IMG/VR virus record: IMGVR_UViG_3300022744_000045
Coordinates: 1-45,123 of that record
Length of the DNA stretch: 45,123 nucleotides
DNA from: a virus
Reading direction: 5' to 3' (one strand)
Positions within the stretch are counted from its first letter, which is position 1. Each line of letters starts with the position of its first letter. Under the pieces are notes generated by a model, which worked only from the letters and a program-made list of their open reading frames with translations, did no database searches and had not been told where the DNA came from. Shown here in pieces: positions 18,294-25,735 of this stretch. The position numbers and the translations under genes are program-made.

Positions 18294-20804
18294 TTATACC
18301 CTCGGCAAGCGGTTGAATAGTTGGCCGTTCCACTCAAGCGCGGTAACGGTTAGCGGATACCATCGGCGGGCCTTGATGGTCAGGGAGTAGTCGTTGGTCT
18401 CTCGGCCAATTGGGATGCTGAACGCGCCCGTGGTCACTGGCTCCGTGCCAATCACGTTGGCTGGCAGGCCCATTGTGCGCCCACTGAACGTACCAGTAGA
18501 GGCTACGTTGTAGTACGCCAGCGCCCAGTCTGCCCCGATGCTGTTCTTAAAGGCAACGGTCATCTTGCCCACCGTGGTGCGCCCCGACAGCACCGCCTTG
18601 CCCTTAGAATCCCGCACGTACGGGTTGGTTGGGGTGAAGCTGGATTCCTGTACAGCGCCTACCATCAGCGTGCCCTCGTACCCAGAGACTGCCGCCATGT
18701 TCGGCAGCAGCGCTCCGGTGAACTTACGCACCCCGGTAGCGAATGCTACGGCCCAGGATGGCCCGCTGTTCGCGGTGATGCTGTGGCCTGGGGCGATCAG
18801 GCTGGCTGGCCGCACGCTGTCTAGGTACGGGTACCCGCTCAGCTTGGTCTCAGTCGGCACGAGGTCGGCGGACAGCAGCCAGCGCCCGTTGGCACCTTGC
18901 CGTAAGAACGTAATGACTACCCCAGCCCGCGTCACCGACATGCCGAGCACGTAGCCCAGCACCGGGTTGAACTCCCATTTGGCCCATGCGTCCATCTTGC
19001 GGGCGTCTACCTTGTCCAAGTAGGAGAACGTGAACACACCGTTGCGGTGCGCGTTGGTACGAAGGCACAGGATTGATGGCGTACCCGTGGCCACCACAAT
19101 GTCAGTAGCCCCGCCGGCTAGGTAGTCGTCAAGCTGGCTCGACACCGGGTAAGACTCAGGCGACTTGTTGTTCTGCCCGGGCTGTATCTGGTGCAGGCTG
19201 GATGATACCTCCCCGCGCTTGGCGTAGAAGATGATGCCACCAGCGGACACTGGCGGGGCGTCCACGGTGCCTGCGTACGAAGACATAACTGGCATGGCCG
19301 CAGAGGTGGGGCTCAGGGTAACGTTACCCGAGATCACGTACTGCCTCCGCGTGCCGAACACTACGAGGTCTTGGTCATACAGGACGCTGTGCCGAAGCTC
19401 GTCGGACTCGCTGCCTGTTGGCAGCATTTCAAACGGGTCGTCAGCCGGGAGTGTAAGCACAGTGCTGCGGAAGAAGTTGAGGTAGTCCTCTGTGCGGCTA
19501 AGCGCCAGCACCCCGCCGCTGCCCACCAGCATACGGTTCTGGAACGTGCCGAGGTATGTGATCTGCCGCCCGACGAAGTACGGCATGGGCCCCGTGTCGT
19601 CGTCGCCTACTGTGCTGGGGCTGAACGCAGGATGGGAGCCGGGGGCTATGGTGGCGAGGTGCCCGGGGCTGGACGCAAAGCACAGCGCGTTGTTGTGCAC
19701 GGTGGCGTAGAACAGCCCGCCCGTTATCGAGTGCAGCTTACCTGCTCCCTCTACCCAGGACACCTCTTGATAACCTACCGTGCCGCTGGAACCCTTGGCC
19801 ACAGCCGTGAGGTAGTACGCTTCTTTGCTGGAGGCCGAGCGCACCTTGACCACCTTGCCCGGGTAGTGAATGACGCTTACCTTGTCGGCGCTGGAAATCT
19901 CGTCGGCCACTGCGCGGAACAGGGAGCCGTCCCCACCGTCGTCTACTTCGATGGACTGCACCAGCCGATCACCGAAGAAGCAGAGGTGCGAACCGATCAC
20001 GGTACACCATGGGGCAACGAGGGCGTTGAGGTCAGCGGCCAGGGCCGTAGCGATGGCGGCTGGCTGGATGGCTGCGGTTGACGTGCCAATCCATGCGGTC
20101 ACGGCGGCGTTGTATGCGTTAACCCGGTCGTTCACCTTCTTGGTGTACTCTGGGTCACTGGCCGCAATGTCGGACGTGCTAAGCGTGCCGGGGTAGCTGG
20201 ATGCTGGGGTGGTGTACGTGGCTGTCTTGGTGCCTGCGCTTTGCGTGTGTACCGTGATCTTGTACGTACGGCTAAAGGCCCCGCCTCGTACCCAGGCCAC
20301 AGCCCGGCTGTAGTTCAGCGAGGTGCCCCACTGCTCTACGGACTGCCCAGTCACTGGCGTGTTGTTGGCCGCGAGGAACAGGTACTTACCAACCGCTGTG
20401 ACTGCCGAGATACCGTTGATCTCTGCGGCCTGAGCGGCTGTGTCCGCTGGGGCTAGCACGGTTGGCAGGAACAGCTTATCTGTCTTGTTGTAGCAGATAA
20501 GCGCCGGCAGCTTGCCATCACCAGCAGCCCGTGTAGACTTGCGGTAGGTGAGTAGGTACTCTTTTCCGAGGTGGGCAAAGTCCAGGCTGTGCATCTCTGC
20601 GGTGTCGGCCACGTTCGTGTTAACGTCGGTGCCAATGCCCGGGTCGAAGTCAGCCTGCCACACTGAGCCGTGTCGGCGGGCCAGCCCGTTAACTGGGTCG
20701 GACAGCATGTTGATCTGCTCTGTGTGCTGGCCCTCTGAGCGCTCTTGCGCCACTTGTTGGCTCACGCCCCGGAGGACGGAGGCATAGCTGCTGCCTGCTT
20801 TCAT
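18294..20804 (-). CDS. Tail tubular protein B (nozzle), gp12-like
   Basis: This 836-aa nozzle subunit of the short tail starts MKAGSSYASVLRGVSQQVAQERS. The early motif HTEQINMLSDPVNGLARRHG is characteristic of T7 gp12-type proteins. Beta-rich sequence follows, including LVGSGGVLALSRTEDYLNFFRSTV and VVFGTRRQYVISG, typical of the nozzle propeller. The ATG at 20804 has an AAGGTGG site. It directly follows tail tubular protein A. The length is comparable with T7 gp12 (794 aa). Confidence 0.93.
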   Translation of the reverse strand: MKAGSSYASVLRGVSQQVAQERSEGQHTEQINMLSDPVNGLARRHGSVWQADFDPGIGTDVNTNVADTAEMHSLDFAHLGKEYLLTYRKSTRAAGDGKLPALICYNKTDKLFLPTVLAPADTAAQAAEINGISAVTAVGKYLFLAANNTPVTGQSVEQWGTSLNYSRAVAWVRGGAFSRTYKITVHTQSAGTKTATYTTPASSYPGTLSTSDIAASDPEYTKKVNDRVNAYNAAVTAWIGTSTAAIQPAAIATALAADLNALVAPWCTVIGSHLCFFGDRLVQSIEVDDGGDGSLFRAVADEISSADKVSVIHYPGKVVKVRSASSKEAYYLTAVAKGSSGTVGYQEVSWVEGAGKLHSITGGLFYATVHNNALCFASSPGHLATIAPGSHPAFSPSTVGDDDTGPMPYFVGRQITYLGTFQNRMLVGSGGVLALSRTEDYLNFFRSTVLTLPADDPFEMLPTGSESDELRHSVLYDQDLVVFGTRRQYVISGNVTLSPTSAAMPVMSSYAGTVDAPPVSAGGIIFYAKRGEVSSSLHQIQPGQNNKSPESYPVSSQLDDYLAGGATDIVVATGTPSILCLRTNAHRNGVFTFSYLDKVDARKMDAWAKWEFNPVLGYVLGMSVTRAGVVITFLRQGANGRWLLSADLVPTETKLSGYPYLDSVRPASLIAPGHSITANSGPSWAVAFATGVRKFTGALLPNMAAVSGYEGTLMVGAVQESSFTPTNPYVRDSKGKAVLSGRTTVGKMTVAFKNSIGADWALAYYNVASTGTFSGRTMGLPANVIGTEPVTTGAFSIPIGRETNDYSLTIKARRWYPLTVTALEWNGQLFNRLPRV

Positions 20805-20805
20805 G

Positions 20806-21408
20806 TTACCACCTTGCTTGGCGCACCACGCGCTTGATGCGCTGTAGGCGCGGGTTACTGTTGAGCAGGTTGACGCCAGCCTGCCGGGTGTTCTCTGCGT
20901 GCGCCTCTGCCTTGGCCAGCCGGTACTCGGTGGTTAGCTCAGCGCGTCGATTGTTGTCGCCGTCGTAGTTGGACTGGAACTTCAGCACAGTCGCCGCAGC
21001 TACCAGCCGATTGACTACAGCGGGCAGGTCTTCTAGCGGTACGCGCCGCACTACCTCGCCAGTGACTTTCTCTGTCATGAGGTACGTGTTATTCCGAGTG
21101 TCATACAGACGGCCACCACGCTCCACCAGCCAAGGCTTGGCGTAGGTGCGGGTGAGGCTGTCTTTGCTACGCACGCCGGACTGCCACTTCAGGCAATCGC
21201 CCGGCAGGTATATCATGCCGCTTGGGTCAGGTGTCAGCGTGGTGGCGTCAGTGTTGAACCACCAGCCCGTTGCCTGAATGTCCTCAAGCTGCTTATCCAG
21301 CGTCCGCAGGATAGCACCCTTCATTTCATGGGGCTCGGCTACCGTGTTGAGCGGTACCTCACCCATAGTGGCAAGGCAGTCGTTAATAATATCCAGTTCG
21401 GTAGCCAT
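20806..21408 (-). CDS. Tail tubular protein A (adaptor), gp11-like
   Basis: This 200-aa ring adaptor joins portal and nozzle. The ATG at 21408 was selected because of its strong AAAGGAG site; upstream in-frame residues to 21471 run through the terminator. The N-terminus MATELDIINDCLATMGEVPLNTV and the following helix with LDKQLEDIQATGWWFNTD match the conserved gp11 pattern (an LNxxL(x)xIGxxPV start, then QxxGWxFN). The C-terminus is basic (RIKRVVRQARW). It sits between capsid and nozzle genes, as in T7. Confidence 0.93.
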   Translation of the reverse strand: MATELDIINDCLATMGEVPLNTVAEPHEMKGAILRTLDKQLEDIQATGWWFNTDATTLTPDPSGMIYLPGDCLKWQSGVRSKDSLTRTYAKPWLVERGGRLYDTRNNTYLMTEKVTGEVVRRVPLEDLPAVVNRLVAAATVLKFQSNYDGDNNRRAELTTEYRLAKAEAHAENTRQAGVNLLNSNPRLQRIKRVVRQARW

Positions 21409-21439
21409 GTTAGCTCCTTTAGTATTGGCGTTTATAGAT

Positions 21440-21469
21440 GCAAACAGAAGCCCTCCCCGAAGGGAAGGC
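21440..21469 (-). terminator. Terminator after the major capsid gene (T-phi-like position)
   Basis: On the minus strand GCCTTCCC and GGGAGGGC pair around a TTCG loop (one G-T pair), followed by TTCTGTTT. It starts 16 bases after the capsid stop codon. T7 has its main class III terminator in the same place. The T-run is interrupted, so read-through is likely. Confidence 0.75.
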
Positions 21470-21485
21470 AACTGTTTACACCCGG

Positions 21486-22490
21486 TTAAGGCTTCAAGAT
21501 CACACCGGCAAACTCGGCGCGGTTGGGGGTCACACCGTAGCTCAGGTGTGCGTCAACAAACCATTGCTTGGTGAGCTTATCCCAGAACACGTCGGTGACC
21601 AGAGGGATGGTCTCACCGGCCATCAAGGCGCGGGGAGAGAAGGCGGCAGCGGCCACCTTGCTGAAGTCGCCGTCGTAGGCGTTGCTGTTGTTGGCGTTGC
21701 TCAGCAAGTGACCAGTGATGGTCTGACCTGCTGGGAAGTTAGTCGAGCTAACCACGGGTACGCCGTACGCCTTCAGCAAGTGAGCTTGGATGCTCGTGCC
21801 TTCGGAGGTCTTGTAGCTACCGTCGATCAACTGCTCGTTCTGCAACAGTGCATAGAACTCAGCAGGGCGCACGGCGATCATCACATCGTCGTTGCGGGGG
21901 TCAACGTCCTTCTCTTCCATCTTGACGAACAGGTCAGCGATGGCAGCGTAGAGCTTGGCGGGGTCGAGCGAATCACCGGCAGCGGCCAGGGTTTGCTGCG
22001 AACCACCGAAGTGACCAGCGGGCTTGCCGGATGCACCAGCGCCACGGTAGGTGGACTCTGCGAACAGAGCAGCCTTGATGGCTTGGATGAAGAACGATTG
22101 GTCGGTGAACTTCGCAATCTTCTTGCCGTGCTCCATACCGATCTCCTTGCGGGAATCGTAGGAAGTCTGGAAGGTTTCCAGCAAGGGCAGCACTGCGCGG
22201 GCCAGCACCACGGTGTCCACGGTCAGCGTACGCTTGGCGAAGTCGGTGCCGGTACCATCAATGGGCATGCCGGGGGTTGCCTTCTGCAACGTGGATTCAC
22301 CAACGGCGAAGTTGGTCAGCACCGAGGTGCCGCGCACGGGGCGCATAGGAATCCAACCCTGCAACGCGCTCTTGCGGGTGATGGTAGATTCAACGATGCC
22401 GGTGAACTCTTCGAGGTGATGCGCGGAGACAGAGCCGGCTTGGTTGTTCTGACCGGGGCGAACGATATTGTAGCTGTCGTTAAGTGACAT
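21486..22490 (-). CDS. Major capsid protein
   Basis: This 334-aa HK97-fold-type capsid subunit, comparable to T7 gp10A (345 aa), starts MSLNDSYNIVRPGQNNQAGS. Motifs such as FTGIVESTITRKSALQGWIPMRPVRGTSVLTNFAVG, VDTVVLARAVLPLLETFQTSYDSRKEIG and the PRNDDVMIAVRPAEFYALLQNEQLIDG stretch are shared with T7-group capsids. The ATG at 22490 has a GAAAGG site. A candidate phage-polymerase promoter lies 37 bases upstream of the ATG and a terminator follows, consistent with high late expression. Confidence 0.95.
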   Translation of the reverse strand: MSLNDSYNIVRPGQNNQAGSVSAHHLEEFTGIVESTITRKSALQGWIPMRPVRGTSVLTNFAVGESTLQKATPGMPIDGTGTDFAKRTLTVDTVVLARAVLPLLETFQTSYDSRKEIGMEHGKKIAKFTDQSFFIQAIKAALFAESTYRGAGASGKPAGHFGGSQQTLAAAGDSLDPAKLYAAIADLFVKMEEKDVDPRNDDVMIAVRPAEFYALLQNEQLIDGSYKTSEGTSIQAHLLKAYGVPVVSSTNFPAGQTITGHLLSNANNSNAYDGDFSKVAAAAFSPRALMAGETIPLVTDVFWDKLTKQWFVDAHLSYGVTPNRAEFAGVILKP

Positions 22491-22526
22491 GACGGCCTTT
22501 CAAGTTGGTTATGTGACGGTGTGTCA

Positions 22527-22541
22527 CGTATTACTGGTACC
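22527..22541 (-). promoter_or_regulatory. Candidate phage RNA polymerase promoter before capsid gene
   Basis: The minus strand reads GGTACCAGTAATACG, followed by a GTGAC/GTCAC inverted repeat. The same 15-mer core recurs at 25716-25730, 29797-29810 and 43101-43115, each upstream of a gene cluster. TAATACG is also the 5' core of T7-type promoters. Here it lies in the short gap between scaffold and capsid genes. Confidence 0.5.
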
Positions 22542-22546
22542 GAGTA

Positions 22547-23293
22547 TTAGCCTCGGAACGCATTTCGCCGGGCTTGCAGAGTGGCGTACTCTTGCGAACC
22601 CTCGATGCGGCCACGCAGCTTCACGTTAAGCTGCTGCACGGCGTCGGCGTAGGCTCGTGGGCTGAGCGGGCCGTTATCGGCGTTGGGGATACCACCACGG
22701 CTAGCACCGGAGGTGGCATCGCGGGGGTCAACCACAACGTTGTTAGCCCGGCTGTACGCTGACAGGAGGTACTGCACTGCGCCCTTAGCGGCAACGCCTC
22801 CTTGATTGAGCAGCCCGTTGATCTGGGCCTTCTCTTCTGGAGTGGCGTTGGCGCTGGCCCACTTCTGCACGGCCAGCCACTCTTGCTCGCCACCTGCGGC
22901 TGCGATGACAGCCTCGCGGGTCTTGGCAGCGGTGGCGGCTGCGTCGGCAGCCTTGCGCTGGTAGGCAGTCTCACCCAAGGCGACGAACTGCTCCCATCCT
23001 GCTGCACCCTTGGCAGCAAGCTCTGCCTTCAGGATGCTAAAGTCGCCTTTGGTTGCGGCGACCATTGCCGGGTGGGTATCGGAGATTCCCTGTTTGCCAA
23101 TAAAGGCAAGGGCCATGTCAAGACCTACATCACCCGTTGGCTCGAACTCCACGGGGGCCGCGTCGTTGATAGCGGCTGGCGCTGGGGCAGGGACTGTGGG
23201 AGCAGCCGGGGCCTGCACCTCTGGCACGTCCAGCGTTACCGGCGTCGTGGGTGTGGTGGGTTCTGTGGGAGCTTGGTTAGCGTCTGTCGTCAT
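22547..23293 (-). CDS. Capsid assembly scaffolding protein
   Basis: This 248-aa protein has an acidic, Pro/Ala/Thr-rich, disordered N-terminus (residues 1-55, with many PTxP and APAAP units). A helical Ala-rich middle and a C-terminal basic helix (LNVKLRGRIEGSQEYATLQARRNAFRG) follow. This layout and its place between portal and capsid match T7 gp9-type scaffolds, which guide procapsid assembly and leave before DNA filling. The ATG at 23293 overlaps the portal stop (ATGA) with an AGGAA site. The start of GGxPNADNGPLSPRAYADAV resembles other podovirus scaffolds. Confidence 0.9.
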   Translation of the reverse strand: MTTDANQAPTEPTTPTTPVTLDVPEVQAPAAPTVPAPAPAAINDAAPVEFEPTGDVGLDMALAFIGKQGISDTHPAMVAATKGDFSILKAELAAKGAAGWEQFVALGETAYQRKAADAAATAAKTREAVIAAAGGEQEWLAVQKWASANATPEEKAQINGLLNQGGVAAKGAVQYLLSAYSRANNVVVDPRDATSGASRGGIPNADNGPLSPRAYADAVQQLNVKLRGRIEGSQEYATLQARRNAFRG

Positions 23294-24795
23294 GCGGGTT
23301 CCTGTGTGGCGGCGGCAATGCCACCTTGTGTTATTACGTCTTGCGCTACGGTGTCAGCTTGCATGCTGGCCTGCTTCTCTGCGAACTCTTTGTCAGTTAG
23401 CAGGAATCGGGCAAGGTCGATGTTGCGCCCTTGGCCAACGAACGCGGCGATCTCTTCCCACTTGATGCGGGCAGATAGCTCAGGTGGTACGGTGGCAATC
23501 GCCGCCATGTCCCCCATCGCTGCGCGGAAGTTTTCCAAGTCGCCGTTACGGCTCAGCGCATCCAGGCCGGTGATGATCGTAACGTCGAGGTCTGCGCCCT
23601 TGAGGTCAATGTCGATTGCGTCGAACAGCCAGCGGGCGACCGGCGCTTGTAGGCTTGCAGCCAGGGTGGAGTACACGCCACCGTAAGCTGTCTCAAGCTC
23701 CTGCGCAGTCAGCCGCACCTCTTCCTGTGTGACACGCTCTGCGTCACGGATAACCGCGCTTCCCATCAGGAAGCCCCGGCTTACCCGCCGCTCATACTTG
23801 TCAAGCACTGCGCTGGCAACGTTGATCGACTCTGGGTTACCGCCCTGCGTGGCCTTCACGTCTTCCGGCATGCCGGGTAGCGCGTCGCCGTTCTCGCTGT
23901 TGTTGAGATCATCAACGCTGGTCATCCCGGTGGGGTTAACCATCCAGCGGTACTCGGTGCCCTGCACTGCGCCATCGACCACAGACTCGGACAGGGTGCT
24001 AATAGCCTCAAGGTCTCCGATGTACTCTTCAACCAAGCCTGTCCCGTAGTTCGCTTCGTCGGCCAAGTCCCAGGTAATCACCTGATATGGGCAGCGCTCA
24101 GCGGGCCAGCGGCCGTCGTACTCTTTTGGCAGCTTGGTACCGTTAACCCACTGGGTCATGGTGTACGCGCCGTTACGCTCTCGCTTAACCCACTTGAAGA
24201 ACTCGACTGTGCTGTCCTCGCTGTGCTGTCGCCCAAGAAGGTCAACGATCTTGCTGTCCAGTTCGTCGAACTTAATCTGCTCTCGGATAACGATGTGCAT
24301 CACTTCGCCAGCGATGTTACGCTTAACGACGTAGTTGCGGATACCAATCACACGGATACCGTCCTTGGCCAGTACCAGCAGAACGTTGCCGGTAACGACA
24401 AGGTGGCGCATGATCTGGAACAGCTTTGGCCGCTGACCACGAGAGTCAAGCTCTGCGATAGCGTCTCGCTCGCCTTTGGCTAGGATGGCGTCAAGCTGTG
24501 TCTGGGTCACACCCATAGCCTCGGCCTCGGCCATCGCCTTCTTGCCGGCCTTCAGCTTAACAAATGGGCGCGACGGGGCGAACATGGCCAGCATCAGTTT
24601 GTTGCTGATGTGGTTGACTGCCTCAGCGCCAATGCTCTGGTAGTCGTGCGTCTGGTCGGTGCTCTCGTGGTTAAAGCCAGATGGCAGCAGAACCTTTTGG
24701 ATGGTCAGGGCTGCGTAACGCTCCATGCGGGTAAGCATGCCCTGGCGCAAACCGTTACACGCCGCCCACATCTGGGCTGCGGTGTTGGCTCTCAT
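23290..24795 (-). CDS. Portal (head-tail connector) protein
   Basis: This 501-aa dodecameric portal is of the T7 gp8 type (536 aa). Recognisable stretches are MWAACNGLRQGMLTRMERYAALTIQKVLLPSGF, SIGAEAVNHISNKLMLAMFAPSRPFVKL, WDLADEANYGTGLVEEYIGDLEAISTLSESVVDGA and AERVTQEEVRLTAQELETAYGGVYSTLAASLQAP. The last stretch is highly characteristic of T7-group portals. The ATG at 24795 overlaps the stop of the upstream 112-aa gene. It forms the DNA entry and exit channel and binds the terminase. Confidence 0.95.
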   Translation of the reverse strand: MRANTAAQMWAACNGLRQGMLTRMERYAALTIQKVLLPSGFNHESTDQTHDYQSIGAEAVNHISNKLMLAMFAPSRPFVKLKAGKKAMAEAEAMGVTQTQLDAILAKGERDAIAELDSRGQRPKLFQIMRHLVVTGNVLLVLAKDGIRVIGIRNYVVKRNIAGEVMHIVIREQIKFDELDSKIVDLLGRQHSEDSTVEFFKWVKRERNGAYTMTQWVNGTKLPKEYDGRWPAERCPYQVITWDLADEANYGTGLVEEYIGDLEAISTLSESVVDGAVQGTEYRWMVNPTGMTSVDDLNNSENGDALPGMPEDVKATQGGNPESINVASAVLDKYERRVSRGFLMGSAVIRDAERVTQEEVRLTAQELETAYGGVYSTLAASLQAPVARWLFDAIDIDLKGADLDVTIITGLDALSRNGDLENFRAAMGDMAAIATVPPELSARIKWEEIAAFVGQGRNIDLARFLLTDKEFAEKQASMQADTVAQDVITQGGIAAATQEPA

Positions 24796-25130
24796 ATGTT
24801 CACCCCGGTGCCTGCGCTACCGACGCCGAAGGTAGCCCGGCGCTTGCGCACAGAGGCGCTGGCGCTTGTCGCGGCCGGCGTGCCCAGTTGCACGTCAGGC
24901 GTCTCGATGGGCGTGGCCAGCGTGTCGGCTGCTGCACCCTGCGCTGCGATGCGCTGGGCGGCTAGCTCTTGGGCACGCGCCGTCTGCGCTGCCGCCTCTT
25001 GGTTGGCACGTGCTGTCTGAGCCGCAGCCTCGCGGGTGGCGGAAGCCTGCTGGTCAGCGGCGGCTGTGGTAGCGGCTGCTGCTTGGTTGGCCCCGGTTAT
25101 GTTACCAACCACTTTACGAACGAATCCCAT
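24792..25130 (-). CDS. 112-aa Ala-rich putative structural protein
   Basis: This protein begins MGFVRKVVGNITGANQAAAA and continues with imperfect heptad repeats (TAAADQQASATREAAAQTARANQEAAAQTARAQELAAQR). It is therefore likely a long amphipathic helix or coiled coil. A QTARA(N)QEAAA unit is directly repeated. The C-terminus is short and basic (RKRRATFGVG). The ATG at 25130 has an AAAGG site, and the gene overlaps the portal start by 4 bases. Small Ala-rich proteins before the portal occur in many T7-like phages, often as minor virion components. The function is unknown. Confidence 0.7.
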   Translation of the reverse strand: MGFVRKVVGNITGANQAAAATTAAADQQASATREAAAQTARANQEAAAQTARAQELAAQRIAAQGAAADTLATPIETPDVQLGTPAATSASASVRKRRATFGVGSAGTGVNI

Positions 25131-25551
25131 TGGGTACCTTTAGGCAGTATGACTGCGTTAGTTTGTGAAAGCCAGCCTGCTCGTAGGCAGCGGCAACGAT
25201 TTGCACTGGGCTGCTATCGGCAGTCATGACGATGCCACAGCCTAAGTCGCGGGCTATCTCCAGCAGCGCGGGAGGGATGCTGTCCACGCTGCCACCTGGG
25301 TATAGCTTCATGACGTACCACTCTTGCAGTATTGCGTCATCGCTGTACCACGGCGTAACAATGTCGATCAGCACGAGGTAGCCATCAATGACATAGGCGT
25401 GATGGCTGAACACCGCTGCCTCTACAGAGGCGATGGCTTTGCGCAAGCTCGTCGTTACCACGAATGGGTACTTCGCTGCCCGCGCTTCCATAGCCTGAAG
25501 AGCCTTTGTGATGGCAGGCAAGTCTGCCGCTTTAGCGTGTCTCCACAACAT
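25114..25551 (-). CDS. GNAT-family N-acetyltransferase-like protein
   Basis: This 145-aa protein has the N-terminal pattern of GNAT domains (MLWRHAKAADLPAITKALQAMEA). A beta region follows (AAVFSHHAYVIDGYLVLIDIVTPWYSDDAILQEWYVMKLYPGG) and then the acetyl-CoA-site helix region PPALLEIARDLGCGIVMTADSS. The usual C-terminal strand pair is present (YEQAGFHKLTQSYCLKV). The substrate is unknown; phage GNATs may modify host or virion proteins. It overlaps both neighbours (20 bases with the 60-aa gene, 17 bases with the Ala-rich gene), indicating translational coupling. Confidence 0.75.
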   Translation of the reverse strand: MLWRHAKAADLPAITKALQAMEARAAKYPFVVTTSLRKAIASVEAAVFSHHAYVIDGYLVLIDIVTPWYSDDAILQEWYVMKLYPGGSVDSIPPALLEIARDLGCGIVMTADSSPVQIVAAAYEQAGFHKLTQSYCLKVPNGIRS

Positions 25552-25714
25552 AGCCAGCCCTCAGTTCTTTCAGCACGGCTTGCACGCCTAGCTGGAATCC
25601 CACCTCAATCGGTGTAGTGGCAGAGGTTACAATGAGCTTGCTCATTTTGGCCTCCAAGGTTTTATATACCGTGGGCTCTAAGCGCACGATAGTCTGCTCT
25701 GATTTTGTGGTCAT
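25532..25714 (-). CDS. 60-aa putative ribbon-helix-helix-like small protein (start uncertain)
   Basis: The full reading starts MTTKSEQTIVRLEPTVYKTLEAK. The segment TIVRLEPTVYKTLEA resembles the beta strand and first helix of small Arc/CopG-type DNA-binding proteins, but the rest is not diagnostic. The ATG at 25714 has no ribosome site and lies just 1 base after the conserved promoter-like motif. An internal ATG at 25645 has an excellent GGAGG site 5 bases upstream and would give a 37-aa protein (MSKLIVTSATTPIEVG). Both forms could be made, the short one from transcripts starting at the motif. It overlaps the GNAT start. Confidence 0.55.
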   Translation of the reverse strand: MTTKSEQTIVRLEPTVYKTLEAKMSKLIVTSATTPIEVGFQLGVQAVLKELRAGYVVETR

Positions 25715-25715
25715 G

Positions 25716-25730
25716 CGTATTACTGGTACC
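25716..25730 (-). promoter_or_regulatory. Candidate phage RNA polymerase promoter after the RNAP gene
   Basis: The minus strand reads GGTACCAGTAATACG, the same 15 bases as at 22527-22541. It lies immediately downstream of the RNAP stop (25736) and ahead of the GNAT/portal/scaffold cluster. A start about 10 bases after the motif would lie inside the 60-aa gene's first codons. Confidence 0.5.
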
Positions 25731-25735
25731 AGAAC

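Noticed and set aside
21438-22487. Plus-strand 349-codon frame opposite the capsid gene
   Set aside because: Antisense shadow of a well-supported capsid gene, His/Gly/Gln-rich and starting in a terminator.
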